In this document: positions 17,923 through 26,721 of the stretch, piece after piece | Layout of the letters: each line of letters opens with the position of its first letter | Numbering within the stretch: the stretch's first letter is position 1 | Assembly (NCBI RefSeq): GCF_900078195.1 | Contig: NZ_FJVE01000007.1 | Coordinates: forward strand, 2,356,001-2,420,000 | Origin: Clostridium sp. Marseille-P299 | GTDB lineage: Bacteria > Bacillota > Clostridia > Lachnospirales > Lachnospiraceae | Direction: 5' to 3' | DNA: 64,000 bases | Program-made: the position numbers and the translations under genes | The notes under the pieces: generated by a model | Told to the model about the DNA's origin: nothing | Databases searched by the model: none | Seen by the model: only the letters and a program-made list of their open reading frames with translations

Positions 17923-19239
17923 ATGACAAATTACTTTTCTAATGTCCCTGTTGTAAAATACGAAGGCCCAAATTCAACAAATCCTTTTGCGTATAAATAT
18001 TATGATGCAGACAAGGTTGTTGCGGGTAAAACAATGAAAGAACACTTACGTTTTGCTCTATCTTGGTGGCACACTTTATGTGCTGGCGGAGCAGATCCAT
18101 TTGGTGTTCCAACTATGGATAGAACATATGGTAATATTACAGATCCTATGGAACTTGCAAAAGCTAAAGTTGATGCTGGTTTTGAATTAATGACAAAACT
18201 TGGTATTGAATACTTCTGTTTCCATGATGCAGATATCGCTCCAGAGGGTGATACATATGAAGAAACAAAGAAAAATCTTTTTGAAGTTGTAGATTATATT
18301 AAAGAAAAAATGGATGAAACAGGAATTAAGTTATTATGGGGTACTGCTAATAACTTTGGTCATCCAAGATTTATGCATGGTGCTGGAACATCTTGTAATG
18401 CAGATGTATTTGCTTACGCAGCTGCAAAGATTAAAAATGCACTTGATGCAACTATTAAATTAGGCGGAAAAGGTTATGTATTCTGGGGTGGACGTGAAGG
18501 ATATGAAACACTTCTTAATACAGACTTAGGCTTAGAACTTGATAATATGGCTAGACTTATGAAGATGGCTGTTGAATATGGCCGTGCAAATGGCTTTGAT
18601 GGTGACTTCTATATCGAGCCAAAGCCAAAGGAACCAACAAAACATCAGTATGATTTTGATACTGCTACTGTACTTGGATTTCTTCGTAAATATGGCTTAG
18701 AAAAAGATTTCAAAATGAACATCGAAGCAAATCATGCTACTCTTGCTGGTCATACTTTTGAACATGAACTTGCTATGGCTAGAGTAAATGGAGTATTTGG
18801 TTCCGTAGACGCTAACCAGGGTGATCCAAATCTTGGATGGGATACAGACCAATTCCCTACAGATGTACACAGCGCTACACTTGCTATGCTTGAAGTTTTA
18901 AGAGCTGGTGGTTTTACTAACGGCGGACTTAACTTCGATGCAAAAGTAAGACGTGGATCTTTCGAATTCGATGATATCGCTTACGGTTATATCGCAGGTA
19001 TGGATACATTCGCACTTGGTTTAATCAAAGCTGCTGAAATCATTGAAGATGGTAGAATTGATAAATTTGTTGCTGATCGTTATGCAAGTTATAAGACTGG
19101 TATTGGTAAACAAATCGTTGATGGTACTACTTCCCTTGAAGCTCTTGAACAATATGTATTAACAAACAAAGAGCCAGTAATGGAAAGCGGTCGTCAAGAA
19201 GTTCTTGAATCTATCGTAAACAATATTTTATTCCGTTAA
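17923..19239 (+). CDS. xylA: xylose isomerase
   Basis: This enzyme converts D-xylose to D-xylulose. The 438-residue length is that of group II enzymes. The catalytic pair is in [11 protein letters not shown] (His101, Asp104). Metal-site motifs are [35 protein letters not shown] and [23 protein letters not shown] lies seven bases before the ATG. No xylulokinase, regulator or transporter is adjacent, so it is a single-gene unit. It closely resembles the C. phytofermentans enzyme as I recall it, which is the main clue to the lineage. Confidence 0.98.
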   Translation: MTNYFSNVPVVKYEGPNSTNPFAYKYYDADKVVAGKTMKEHLRFALSWWHTLCAGGADPFGVPTMDRTYGNITDPMELAKAKVDAGFELMTKLGIEYFCFHDADIAPEGDTYEETKKNLFEVVDYIKEKMDETGIKLLWGTANNFGHPRFMHGAGTSCNADVFAYAAAKIKNALDATIKLGGKGYVFWGGREGYETLLNTDLGLELDNMARLMKMAVEYGRANGFDGDFYIEPKPKEPTKHQYDFDTATVLGFLRKYGLEKDFKMNIEANHATLAGHTFEHELAMARVNGVFGSVDANQGDPNLGWDTDQFPTDVHSATLAMLEVLRAGGFTNGGLNFDAKVRRGSFEFDDIAYGYIAGMDTFALGLIKAAEIIEDGRIDKFVADRYASYKTGIGKQIVDGTTSLEALEQYVLTNKEPVMESGRQEVLESIVNNILFR

Positions 19240-19299
19240 TATTTTTTGGTCACTTTTCTTTACCTTATGAAGAACTTGAAAATGAATTATTAATATATA

Positions 19300-19349
19300 A
19301 AAAGAACTAGTCACAAACTTAATCTAATAAGTTTGTGGCTAGTTCTTTT
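19300..19349. terminator. bidirectional terminator between xylA and the rrf2 gene
   Basis: A 20-base stem (19300-19320 with 19329-19349, one mismatch) has A-runs on one side and T-runs on the other. It serves both converging genes. The rrf2 stop codon lies inside its right arm. Confidence 0.9.
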
Positions 19350-19857
19350 AATTTATAGAATTGGAAGGGTCCTCTAACCACTGTTTTATCTTCTCTTTTT
19401 TCTCCTCAGAAAAATCTTTATAAACTTCTTTTTGTAGCCAACGTAAATTTTTATCTCTTAAATAATTTCTCATTTGCTCTTCTGCTTCCCACATTACAAC
19501 TTTAATTAGGCAAGGGCATTCGGTTCCTGTATTTTCTTCATTATCATTTTCAAATAATCGATTTTTTTGTCTTATCTCGCCACACTGAAAGAGATAGGAT
19601 GGTCCTTCTACTGCTTCTACTACATCCCAAAAAGTGATATCTTCTGGTTTTCTTGCTAATTCATATCCACCATTCACTCCTGTAACAGAACGCACAATTC
19701 CTTGCTTACGTAGTTTCGTGAACACTTTTGATAAGTATGTTTCAGAAACCTGATGTAATAATGAAAGCTCCTTTATTCCAATTACTTTTCCATTTGGTAA
19801 ATCTAATATATAAAAGAGGGAATGCAATGCATACTCTACACCAACACTAAATTGCAT
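19348..19857 (-). CDS. Rrf2-family transcriptional regulator
   Basis: The 169-residue protein has an Rrf2 winged helix: EYALHSLFYIL, ELSLLHQVSETYLSKVFTKL and VRSVTGVNGGYELAR. It has three cysteines, Cys92 in FQCGEIR and Cys114/Cys116 in ECPCLIK, spaced as in Rrf2 proteins that may hold an Fe-S cluster or sense redox. It is divergent from the FMN-binding protein gene. An 11-base half-site upstream matches part of that gene's operator, so autoregulation is likely. It lacks clear reason to be called CymR, IscR or NsrR. Confidence 0.88.
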   Translation of the reverse strand: MQFSVGVEYALHSLFYILDLPNGKVIGIKELSLLHQVSETYLSKVFTKLRKQGIVRSVTGVNGGYELARKPEDITFWDVVEAVEGPSYLFQCGEIRQKNRLFENDNEENTGTECPCLIKVVMWEAEEQMRNYLRDKNLRWLQKEVYKDFSEEKKEKIKQWLEDPSNSIN

Positions 19858-19907
19858 ATATCTAACCTATGTAAATGACTTTATCAATTACATATTTTCC
19901 TTTCATA

Positions 19908-19918
19908 ATTATAGATAA
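19908..19918 (-). promoter_or_regulatory. Rrf2 half-site upstream of its own gene
   Basis: On the minus strand this reads TTATCTATAAT, identical over 11 bases to part of the operator at 20061-20093. It lies about 50 bases before the rrf2 start. Confidence 0.5.
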
Positions 19919-20033
19919 TATTTATATTTAATATCTTAATTCACGGATAGTAATGCGTCAAGGGCTTATATTTATTTCCATCAATAAAGAAAAATGCTGG
20001 TATATTTTACAAATATATTTATTAAAAAATATG

Positions 20034-20062
20034 TTGACGTAACATTTTATACATGATAATAT
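20034..20062 (+). promoter_or_regulatory. promoter of the FMN-binding protein gene
   Basis: TTGACG (20034-20039) and TAATAT (20057-20062) are 17 bases apart. The palindrome at 20061-20093 covers the transcription start. Confidence 0.7.
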
Positions 20063-20093
20063 CTATTACAGATAACAGTTATCTATAATAGAT
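20061..20093. promoter_or_regulatory. 33-bp palindromic operator
   Basis: The 16-base arms ATCTATTACAGATAAC and GTTATCTATAATAGAT flank a single central base with one mismatch. The site overlaps the end of the -10 box and the start point of the FMN-binding protein gene. It fits a dimeric Rrf2 repressor encoded next door. Confidence 0.7.
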
Positions 20094-20118
20094 GTAAATA
20101 AAACGGAGGAATAAAATT

Positions 20119-20490
20119 ATGTTAAATGAAAAATTCAAAGAAGTACTTAATCACGAGGGTGCTCTATCTATCACTTCTTGGTCAAATAATAATGCAAATG
20201 TTACAAATACTTGGAATAGCTATGTAAGAATTTCAGATAGGGGAACCCTTTTAATACCTGCTGCTGGTATGACAAGTACACAAGCCGATGTTGCTGTAAA
20301 CAACAGAGTAAAGCTTACAATGGGATCAAAAGAAGTTATGGGAACCATTGGTATGGGTGCTGGATTCTTTATTGAAGGTACTGCGACTTTCCTAGATGAG
20401 GGAAAAGATTTTGATATGATGAAAGAAAACTTTCCATTTCTAAAAAGAGTTCTTGAAGTGACACCAATTGTTGTGAAACAAACTATTTAA
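20119..20490 (+). CDS. FMN-binding protein, pyridoxamine phosphate oxidase-like split barrel
   Basis: The 123-residue protein matches the whole length of the small Desulfovibrio FMN-binding protein family. FKEVLNHEGALSITS, VTNTWNSYVRI, LLIPAAGMTSTQADVAVN, LTMGSKEVMG and the end VVKQTI are in the same order. It probably binds FMN as a dimer and acts in electron transfer or oxygen/redox defence, but no enzyme activity can be read from sequence. GGAGG precedes the ATG. An Rrf2 regulator is divergent from it. Confidence 0.85.
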   Translation: MLNEKFKEVLNHEGALSITSWSNNNANVTNTWNSYVRISDRGTLLIPAAGMTSTQADVAVNNRVKLTMGSKEVMGTIGMGAGFFIEGTATFLDEGKDFDMMKENFPFLKRVLEVTPIVVKQTI

Positions 20491-20616
20491 TTCGAACATT
20501 CACTATAATGTCACTTAAATATGTAACCAAATGTACTTAAAATTTGTTTAATTATAAACAGCTTTATTTACCATAATATAAGCTTTTATAATAACTTTTA
20601 TTTAAAACTTTTATTT

Positions 20617-20660
20617 AAAAAGATTAGGTAGTGAAAAGGCAATTCACCACCTAATCTTTT
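20617..20660. terminator. bidirectional terminator
   Basis: The arms 20617-20635 and 20643-20660 (AGATTAGGT/ACCTAATCT) are flanked by A and T runs. It lies between the converging FMN-binding protein and small Cys-rich protein genes. Confidence 0.85.
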
Positions 20661-20688
20661 AGTATAATAATGAACACTCTTAATATTC

Positions 20689-20877
20689 CTATAGATTACC
20701 TTTTAAACAGTCTTCACTCTCTTGTTCTTTTTCTAAAAATTTCATATATTCTTTAAAACAGGAAACAGAACAAGCAACTGTATGCCAATTTAAACCCATT
20801 GATTTATCACAAGCATCGCATGCATAATATTCTGAATTACAATTAGGGTTTTTACAGATATGGTTCGGTTTATTCAT
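20689..20877 (-). CDS. small Cys-rich (zinc-ribbon-like) protein
   Basis: The 62-residue product starts at an ATG with AAGGAG four bases upstream; a longer frame to 20907 has no such site. Cysteines occur as CKNPNC, CDAC and CSVSC with a WHT, suggesting one or two zinc sites. The family was not recognised. It is followed by a bidirectional terminator and looks monocistronic. Confidence 0.65.
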   Translation of the reverse strand: MNKPNHICKNPNCNSEYYACDACDKSMGLNWHTVACSVSCFKEYMKFLEKEQESEDCLKGNL

Positions 20878-21079
20878 ACTTCTCCTTAAATAAACAATAC
20901 AATCCATGGTGTACCAGCAACTTAAGATATATTTCTCTTTTCTCCAGTATTCACATTATTTTCGCTTTTTATTAGTTCAAGCATAAGAATTAGCACAGAT
21001 GAGTATGGAAAATAATTTTCTACAACTACCTTTCACGATTGGATTACTTAATTATTTACTATGCTTCTTTGACACAGAA

Positions 21080-21118
21080 AAAAGAATCCTAACAACCAAA
21101 TAGGTCATATGGATTCTA
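21080..21118 (-). terminator. terminator after the YczE-like gene
   Basis: The stem AGAATCC (21083-21089) / GGATTCT (21111-21117) is followed by TTTTTTC on the minus strand. Confidence 0.65.
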
Positions 21119-21157
21119 GCGTATGTATGTATTTATTTACTTTTATAATTCCAACGA

Positions 21158-21811
21158 TTACGATTTCACTTTAGTATCGTTAGTTTTTCTCAATAATTTT
21201 TCCGTAAAATTAACATTAAATAAATGAATAATCGGTCCTAAACCGAACGCCGATATTAGCGTTCCTAACCCTATAATTCCACCAGTTAGATAGCAAACTA
21301 CTGCACAGAATCCATCATTAGACATTCTTAGCCAAAAGTAAGGAATCTTAGGAAAACGCTTTTTCAAAATCAATGAAATACTGTCATAAGGAGCGACTCC
21401 AACGTTTGGAGTCTGATAAAGAGAAACACCAAAACTACATACAATAACACCTAAACAAACAACTACTAGTTTCTGCCACGTAACTTCTGGGCTTCCAATC
21501 ATATTCATCCAAATATTATAAAAAAAGGTAGCCAAGTATCCAACAAAGAACATATTTACAATTGTACCAATCCCAATAAACATCTTACCGAAAATAAACT
21601 CTATCATGAACAAAGGTATATTAAACATAATCAAAAAATCACCATAACTAATGCCAAATTGATCTGATAATGCCATGATCATTCCACTAAAAGGATCATT
21701 CCCCCACCCGGATAGCTTAAAAATACTTACTCCAATACCTAAAAAAACATTCCCAATTAACATGATTATAAAGCGTCTACTTCCAACCCTTTTAAAATAA
21801 TCAACCAGCAT
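21158..21811 (-). CDS. YczE/YyaS/YitT-family membrane protein
   Basis: The 217-residue protein has five to six hydrophobic segments. Typical blocks are GIGVSIFKLSGWGNDPFSG, GTIVNMFFVGY and QTPNVGVAPYDSISLILKKR. Proteins of this family are integral membrane proteins of unknown function. AGGAACG precedes the ATG. No partner gene is adjacent. Confidence 0.75.
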   Translation of the reverse strand: MLVDYFKRVGSRRFIIMLIGNVFLGIGVSIFKLSGWGNDPFSGMIMALSDQFGISYGDFLIMFNIPLFMIEFIFGKMFIGIGTIVNMFFVGYLATFFYNIWMNMIGSPEVTWQKLVVVCLGVIVCSFGVSLYQTPNVGVAPYDSISLILKKRFPKIPYFWLRMSNDGFCAVVCYLTGGIIGLGTLISAFGLGPIIHLFNVNFTEKLLRKTNDTKVKS

Positions 21812-21974
21812 CGTTCCTACCTTTTCCGTTCTACTGTATTTTTGTTTACTTTATGTCTATATATGTATTATACAGAATTTGGTTTTATTTACAATAAAAT
21901 GTTGATATTATGATAAATATTTACAGTATACTGTATTAGGTTCAACTTAAAGCACCATGTTGCCCAGAAGAATT

Positions 21975-22022
21975 AAAATCACCATTTGTTTTTAATATAT
22001 ATTATACAAAATACAAATGGTG
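21975..22022 (-). terminator. terminator after sodA
   Basis: The stem CACCATTTGT (21980-21989) / ACAAATGGTG (22013-22022) is followed by ATTTTAATT on the minus strand. Confidence 0.65.
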
Positions 22023-22059
22023 ACATGTTTTAATTATTCAGTTTATAAGGCAATCGTAT

Positions 22060-22689
22060 TTAAGCATGTGCCTCTTTATAAAGATTATTCGCATGATTCC
22101 AATCAACCACTGCAAACCAGTTATCAATGTAATCTGCTCTTCTATTTTGATATTTTAGGTAGTAAGCATGCTCCCAAACATCCATCGCTAGAATTGGTTT
22201 TAAGTCATCTCCTAAGACACTATCTTGATTTGGAGTAGACACGATCACTAAATCCTTATTCTTATCTAGAGCCAGCCATGCCCAGCCTGAACCAAATCGT
22301 CCAAGACCAGCTGCTTTAAAGTTCTTTTTAAATTCATCTAAGGATCCAAACTTCTTATCAATTGCAGCTTTAAGATCACCAACAGGTTCTCCACCACCAT
22401 TACTGCTCATTCCTTCAAAGTATAAACCGTGGTTATATACACCACCACCATTGTTTCTTACAGCTGTTCTTATGTTCTCTGGCAATTCATCTAATCGGCT
22501 AAGTAAATCAGTCAATAACCAAGATTGATGTACTTTGCTTCCTTCCAATGCTTTGTTTAAATTATCTACATAAGTTTGAACATGCTTGCCATGGTGAATT
22601 TGTACAGTAAGTGCGTCTACGTAAGGTTCTAATGCGTCATATGCATATGGTAATGCCTCAAGTTGAAATGGGTAATTTTGATTTCTCAT
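22060..22689 (-). CDS. sodA: superoxide dismutase (Mn type)
   Basis: This enzyme dismutates superoxide. The 209-residue protein has the metal ligands in QIHHGKHVQTYV, YNHGLYFEG (about His87) and DVWEHAYYLKYQNRRADYI. Gly in NNGGGVYNH together with Gln in STPNQDS is the pattern of Mn rather than Fe enzymes. GGAGG precedes the ATG. It is preceded by a promoter with a Fur-like site, so metal control is plausible. It forms a single-gene unit. Confidence 0.95.
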   Translation of the reverse strand: MRNQNYPFQLEALPYAYDALEPYVDALTVQIHHGKHVQTYVDNLNKALEGSKVHQSWLLTDLLSRLDELPENIRTAVRNNGGGVYNHGLYFEGMSSNGGGEPVGDLKAAIDKKFGSLDEFKKNFKAAGLGRFGSGWAWLALDKNKDLVIVSTPNQDSVLGDDLKPILAMDVWEHAYYLKYQNRRADYIDNWFAVVDWNHANNLYKEAHA

Positions 22690-22825
22690 AATAATTTCCT
22701 CCTTAATAAAATATCATTTATTCGTTAACTTTCTTATATTTATGTTATTAATAATTTGTTCATCAGCTATGGTTTTAAATATATGTTCTTTTTGTTTCTA
22801 GGTTAGCCATAACTAACTTTTCTAT

Positions 22826-22877
22826 AGCATAACACACTCTTCCAGATATTGCAATAGTGAAAATGATTATTATTTTC
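22826..22877 (-). promoter_or_regulatory. sodA promoter with a Fur-like box
   Basis: On the minus strand TTGCAA (22849-22854) and TATGCT (22826-22831) are 17 bases apart. Just upstream, 22859-22877 matches 15 of 19 positions of the Fur consensus GATAATGATAATCATTATC. The leader is about 130 bases. Confidence 0.55.
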
Positions 22878-22916
22878 ATTATTAGCATTATTTTAAAATT
22901 TATACTATCCCAATGT

Positions 22917-22945
22917 AAAAAAACTCGTTCCATTATGGAACGAGT
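22917..22945 (-). terminator. terminator after the transglycosylase gene
   Basis: The stem ACTCGTTCC (22923-22931) / GGAACGAGT (22937-22945) is followed by TTTTTTT on the minus strand. Confidence 0.9.
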
Positions 22946-23076
22946 CTCTGACTAAATGCATTATTATATTAATTGTAATACTTAGTTTACTAGTTATTTT
23001 TGAGATAATCATTGAAATTATCTTTCTGAATATTTTTCTGATTATTTTTTCAATTACGTTTTTATTATTTTTAAAC

Positions 23077-23868
23077 CTAACTTTTCAACAAATTCATTAC
23101 AGCAACACTGTAATTAATGCTTTTTGATGCGAAATAGTTCGGATTCTCTTCCTTTTCTTTTTCTTTTTTCTCTCCGCTATCATCTAACAGATATTTTTCT
23201 AAAAATTCTAGGTAATCATTTTTTGAAAATATTCCATCTAAGTCGTCCAAATCCGCTTTCGAGGCAAATAATTCAGAATTTGATGTATTCGTATTTATCG
23301 TATATTCAATATTCTTATTATTTGTTATAGAGCTTGCTGCATTACTAGTTGAAGGAACCGTCACCTTTAAATTGCCAGTGCTTACGCCTTCATTCATATA
23401 TTTTGTAACTTTAACTACATAATTTTGTGTCTCTTCAAAGGGAGGTATCCCTCCATATTTTGCGACATTACCACTTCCAGCATTGTATGCAGCTAAAGCC
23501 AATTTAACATCTCCGTCGTATTTATTCAGCATTTCAGATATATACTTTGCTCCACCCATAATGTTTTGCTCTGGATCAAACGAATCAGTGACTCCTAGAT
23601 ATTTTGCTGTACCAGGCATTAATTGCATAACTCCGCATGCACCTGCGCTAGAAACTACATTGGGATCAAAATTTGATTCTGCTTTCCCAATGGCTTTTAA
23701 TAAATTTACAGGAACGTTAAATTTTTCGGAAGCTTCTTGAAATATACTATCCAAACTTTTTGTTTCTCCTAAATAAGATGAAAATTTCACATTATTATTC
23801 GAATTTGTATTTTTCTTAACATTGCTTGTACTTATTTTCTCTTCATTTAAAATGGAATTTACTTTCAA
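23077..23868 (-). CDS. lytic transglycosylase, SLT domain
   Basis: This is a peptidoglycan-cleaving enzyme. The 263-residue protein has a soluble-lytic-transglycosylase domain at about residues 40-155: KAIGKAESNFDPNVVSSAGA with the catalytic Glu, GVMQLMPGTAKYLG and LALAAYNAGSGNV. It starts at a TTG after AGAGGA. There is no obvious N-terminal signal peptide; the first 40 residues are polar and Asn/Ser-rich. The C-terminal about 90 residues are of unknown type. Export may use another route, such as the flagellar system, but this is speculative. Confidence 0.87.
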   Translation of the reverse strand: MKVNSILNEEKISTSNVKKNTNSNNNVKFSSYLGETKSLDSIFQEASEKFNVPVNLLKAIGKAESNFDPNVVSSAGACGVMQLMPGTAKYLGVTDSFDPEQNIMGGAKYISEMLNKYDGDVKLALAAYNAGSGNVAKYGGIPPFEETQNYVVKVTKYMNEGVSTGNLKVTVPSTSNAASSITNNKNIEYTINTNTSNSELFASKADLDDLDGIFSKNDYLEFLEKYLLDDSGEKKEKEKEENPNYFASKSINYSVAVMNLLKS

Positions 23869-24073
23869 TATGGATTCCTCTTTCTATCGTAAGTGTTATT
23901 TAAGTAACATACTACACGATGCATTTTTATATGAACATCGCTTTGTACTTAAATTAATTTATTAATAATCTATTCAACAGAACAATACTATTCATTATAT
24001 CGGCCATTTCCAATATTAATTAATAGCTAATTAAAAATAAAAACGTGAGTTTCTCGCAATGTTAAATAAAGGC

Positions 24074-25288
24074 TTATTGGCGATAAGTACTTAAAAACAT
24101 TTCTAATTTATCCATCGCAATTTTTAGCTCGTCTAAATTAGGTAAGTACACAATACGGAAATGATCTGGTTGCTTCCAGTTGAATCCACTACCATGAACA
24201 ATTAGTACATGTTGCTGTTTCAAGAAATCCAGTGCAAATTGCTCATCATTTGTTATGTTAAACTTTTTAACATCTAATTTAGGGAATATATAAAAGGCTG
24301 CTTTTGGCTTAACTGCTGTAACACCCGGAATATTATTTAAACGATTTGTTATATATTCTCTTTGCTCATAAATTCTTCCACCTGGAACAAGAAGTTCATC
24401 TGCACTTTGATATCCACCTAATGCTGTTTGAATAATATGTTGCGCAGGTACATTGGAACATAAGCGCATGGATGAAAGCATGTTTAAACCTTCAATATAT
24501 CCTTTTGCTCTTGATTTATCTCCACTTAAACACATCCAACCAACACGAAAACCTGCAATGCGATGAGATTTTGATAAGCCATTTAAGTTAACAACCATCA
24601 AATCCTCAGCAAGGGAACCAATGGCAACATGTTCCTCGCCATCCATAACTAATCTATCATAAATTTCATCTGCAAAAATTATAAGTCCATTTTGTCTTGC
24701 AATCTCTACAATTTCTTCTAAAACAGCTTTTGGATAAAGTGCTCCAGTTGGGTTATTTGGATTGATTACTACGATTCCTTTTGTGCGTGGTGTGATCTTC
24801 TTCTTAATATCATCAATGTCCGGATTCCAATCTGCTTGCTCATCGCAGATATAGTGCACAACTTTACCACCTGCTAAAGTTGCTGCGGCTGTCCAAAGTG
24901 GATAATCTGGTGAAGGGATTAAAATTTCATCACCGTCATTTAAAAGTCCCTGCATTGCCATTACAATTAATTCACTAACTCCGTTTCCAGTATAGATATC
25001 ATCTACTGAAACGTTTGGAATCTTTTTTTGCTGACAATACTGCATAATTGCTTTTCTTGCTGAAAAGATTCCTTTTGAATCAGAATACCCTTCTGCATTT
25101 CTTAGGTTCATAATCAAATCTTTAATAATTTCATTTGGTGCGTCAAAACCAAATGGTGCTGGGTTTCCGATATTTAACTTTAAAATATCGATTCCTTGTC
25201 TTAACATTCTGTCAGCTTCATCAACGACAGCTCCTCTCACGTCATAACATACATGATCCAATTTTGATGATTTTTCAAACTTATCCAT
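24074..25288 (-). CDS. alaA: alanine aminotransferase (AlaA-like)
   Basis: This class I PLP aminotransferase makes alanine from pyruvate and glutamate. The 404-residue protein matches E. coli AlaA along its length: EKSSKLDHVCYDVRGAV, LNIGNPAPFGFDAP, YTGNGVSELIVMAMQ, INPNNPTGALYPK and the PLP lysine in NGLSKSHRIAGFR (Lys240). GGAGGAG precedes the ATG. An alanine T-box lies directly upstream, so expression should rise when uncharged tRNA-Ala accumulates. Confidence 0.94.
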   Translation of the reverse strand: MDKFEKSSKLDHVCYDVRGAVVDEADRMLRQGIDILKLNIGNPAPFGFDAPNEIIKDLIMNLRNAEGYSDSKGIFSARKAIMQYCQQKKIPNVSVDDIYTGNGVSELIVMAMQGLLNDGDEILIPSPDYPLWTAAATLAGGKVVHYICDEQADWNPDIDDIKKKITPRTKGIVVINPNNPTGALYPKAVLEEIVEIARQNGLIIFADEIYDRLVMDGEEHVAIGSLAEDLMVVNLNGLSKSHRIAGFRVGWMCLSGDKSRAKGYIEGLNMLSSMRLCSNVPAQHIIQTALGGYQSADELLVPGGRIYEQREYITNRLNNIPGVTAVKPKAAFYIFPKLDVKKFNITNDEQFALDFLKQQHVLIVHGSGFNWKQPDHFRIVYLPNLDELKIAMDKLEMFLSTYRQ

Positions 25289-25351
25289 ATGCTCCTCCAG
25301 TCAATCCTATATTACTTTTATATACTTTTTTAAATACTTTAATTAAAAATA

Positions 25352-25650
25352 AAAAAGCCCTAAACTAACATATCAATAATGCTAGTTTAGGGCGAATATA
25401 CAATATCCGTGTTACCACCTAAATTCAGAGATTTCTCTGCACTCACTCAGTACTTATGTATATCTTATGAAAGTCTACACTTATACTGTATTCAAGATAA
25501 CGGTTGAATCACCGATGAAGCCTACACATGCGTTATGCATTTCGGTCCATAGCTCAGAAACTGCTTCTATGATTTCATCACGAGAATTTACACCAGCCAT
25601 TCCCTCTCTTTGCTTCTTGAAAACATATACTCCTTTTCGTCACAGCTTTG
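25352..25650 (-). promoter_or_regulatory. T-box riboswitch, alanine (GCA) specifier
   Basis: On the minus strand the leader has AAGGAGTA, AGAGAG and GGCTGGTG of stem I. GAA-GCA-GTTTCTGAGC follows (specifier loop, GCA = Ala, about 25558-25566), then the antiterminator T-box TTTAGGTGGTAACACGG (about 25406-25422). The terminator stem GCCCTAAACTA (25383-25393) / TAGTTTAGGGC (25357-25367) ends with TTTTTT. It controls alaA. The specifier choice agrees with the gene product. Confidence 0.9.
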
Positions 25651-25655
25651 ATAAT

Positions 25656-25684
25656 ATAGTAATCCATTTTTATCATTCCGTCAA
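25656..25684 (-). promoter_or_regulatory. promoter of the T-box/alaA transcript
   Basis: TTGACG (25679-25684) and TACTAT (25656-25661) are 17 bases apart, directly before the T-box. Confidence 0.7.
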
Positions 25685-25725
25685 TTGATATTTTTAGTTG
25701 AAATAATAATTTTAGATACTTTTTA

Positions 25726-25829
25726 TCTTCTTTTACTCATCATTTTTATATACATACCTTTGAAATAAAAACTGAAATCTTCTTTTCACTCATCATTTTT
25801 ATGTACATACTTTGAAATAAAAACTTAAA
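25726..25829. repeat. two-copy 52-bp tandem repeat
   Basis: Two adjacent copies beginning TCTTCTTTT and containing CTCATCATTTTTAT and TTTGAAATAAAAACT lie between the alaA and suf promoters. They differ at only a few positions. No function is evident. Confidence 0.75.
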
Positions 25830-25892
25830 GAAAATCTAAAATGCATACCATAATATTCCATCCTGATATTAATTATTATTATCATAAATCTA

Positions 25893-25921
25893 TTGATTTT
25901 TTTTAGATTAGGGCTTATAAT
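25893..25921 (+). promoter_or_regulatory. promoter of the suf operon
   Basis: TTGATT (25893-25898) and TATAAT (25916-25921) are separated by 17 bases, about 55 bases before sufC. Confidence 0.7.
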
Positions 25922-25975
25922 CAATTCATAGTAGTTCTATAGGAATTAACTTTACAAATATAGGAGGTCAATACT

Positions 25976-26719
25976 ATGACTAACAATTTATTAAATATGA
26001 ATGGTATTACAGTTTCAATAGATGAAAAAGAAATACTTCACAATATAAATCTAACTATTAATAAAGGAGAGGTTCATGTTTTATTAGGACCTAACGGTGC
26101 TGGAAAATCCACACTTGGTTATACAATTATGGGTAATCCTCAATACGAAGTAACTGGAGGATCTGTTCTTTTTGAAGACGAGGACATCGTTTCCTTAAGT
26201 CCAGATGCACGTGCAAGAAAAGGTATCTTTTTATCATTTCAGGCACCAGAGGAAGTTCCAGGTGTTGAATTAACAAGCTTTATACGTACTAGTACAAATG
26301 CTGTGAATGAAAAGCCTGAGCGTTATCTTCCATTTCAAAAGAGATTGCAAGAGAATATGGAACTTCTTAATATGGACTCTGCTTATTCAAATCGTGAGTT
26401 AAATGTTGGATTTTCTGGTGGTGAGAAAAAGAAATCAGAGATTTTACAAATGCTTATGTTAAAACCTAAGCTAGCTATTTTAGATGAAACAGATTCTGGA
26501 TTAGATGTTGATGCAGTAAAAACTGTTTCCAAAGGGGTTAAAAATTATTTAAGTGACGATAATTCCCTTCTTATTATTACACATAATACTAAAATTTTAG
26601 AAGAACTACCTGTTGATTATGTTCATATCTTAGTAGCAGGTAAGCTTGTTGCTACAGGCGGCCCTGAGTTAATTAAAAAGATTAATACAGAAGGCTTCCG
26701 TTCCTTTGAGGAGGTGTAG
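25976..26719 (+). CDS. sufC: Fe-S assembly ATPase SufC
   Basis: This is the ABC-type ATPase of the SufBCD cluster scaffold, acting in the cytoplasm. The 247-residue protein has Walker A LLGPNGAGKSTLGYT (about 35-49), the signature NVGFSGGEKKKSEILQML typical of SufC, and Walker B AILDETDSGLD. AGGAGG precedes the ATG. It is the first gene of sufCBDSU. Confidence 0.97.
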   Translation: MTNNLLNMNGITVSIDEKEILHNINLTINKGEVHVLLGPNGAGKSTLGYTIMGNPQYEVTGGSVLFEDEDIVSLSPDARARKGIFLSFQAPEEVPGVELTSFIRTSTNAVNEKPERYLPFQKRLQENMELLNMDSAYSNRELNVGFSGGEKKKSEILQMLMLKPKLAILDETDSGLDVDAVKTVSKGVKNYLSDDNSLLIITHNTKILEELPVDYVHILVAGKLVATGGPELIKKINTEGFRSFEEV

Positions 26720-26721
26720 TC

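Noticed and set aside
19348..19857. Rrf2 protein as CymR, the cysteine regulator of the nearby sulfate operon
   Set aside because: Its half-sites were found only around itself and the FMN-binding protein gene, not at the sulfate promoter, and CymR lacks the three-cysteine pattern seen here.
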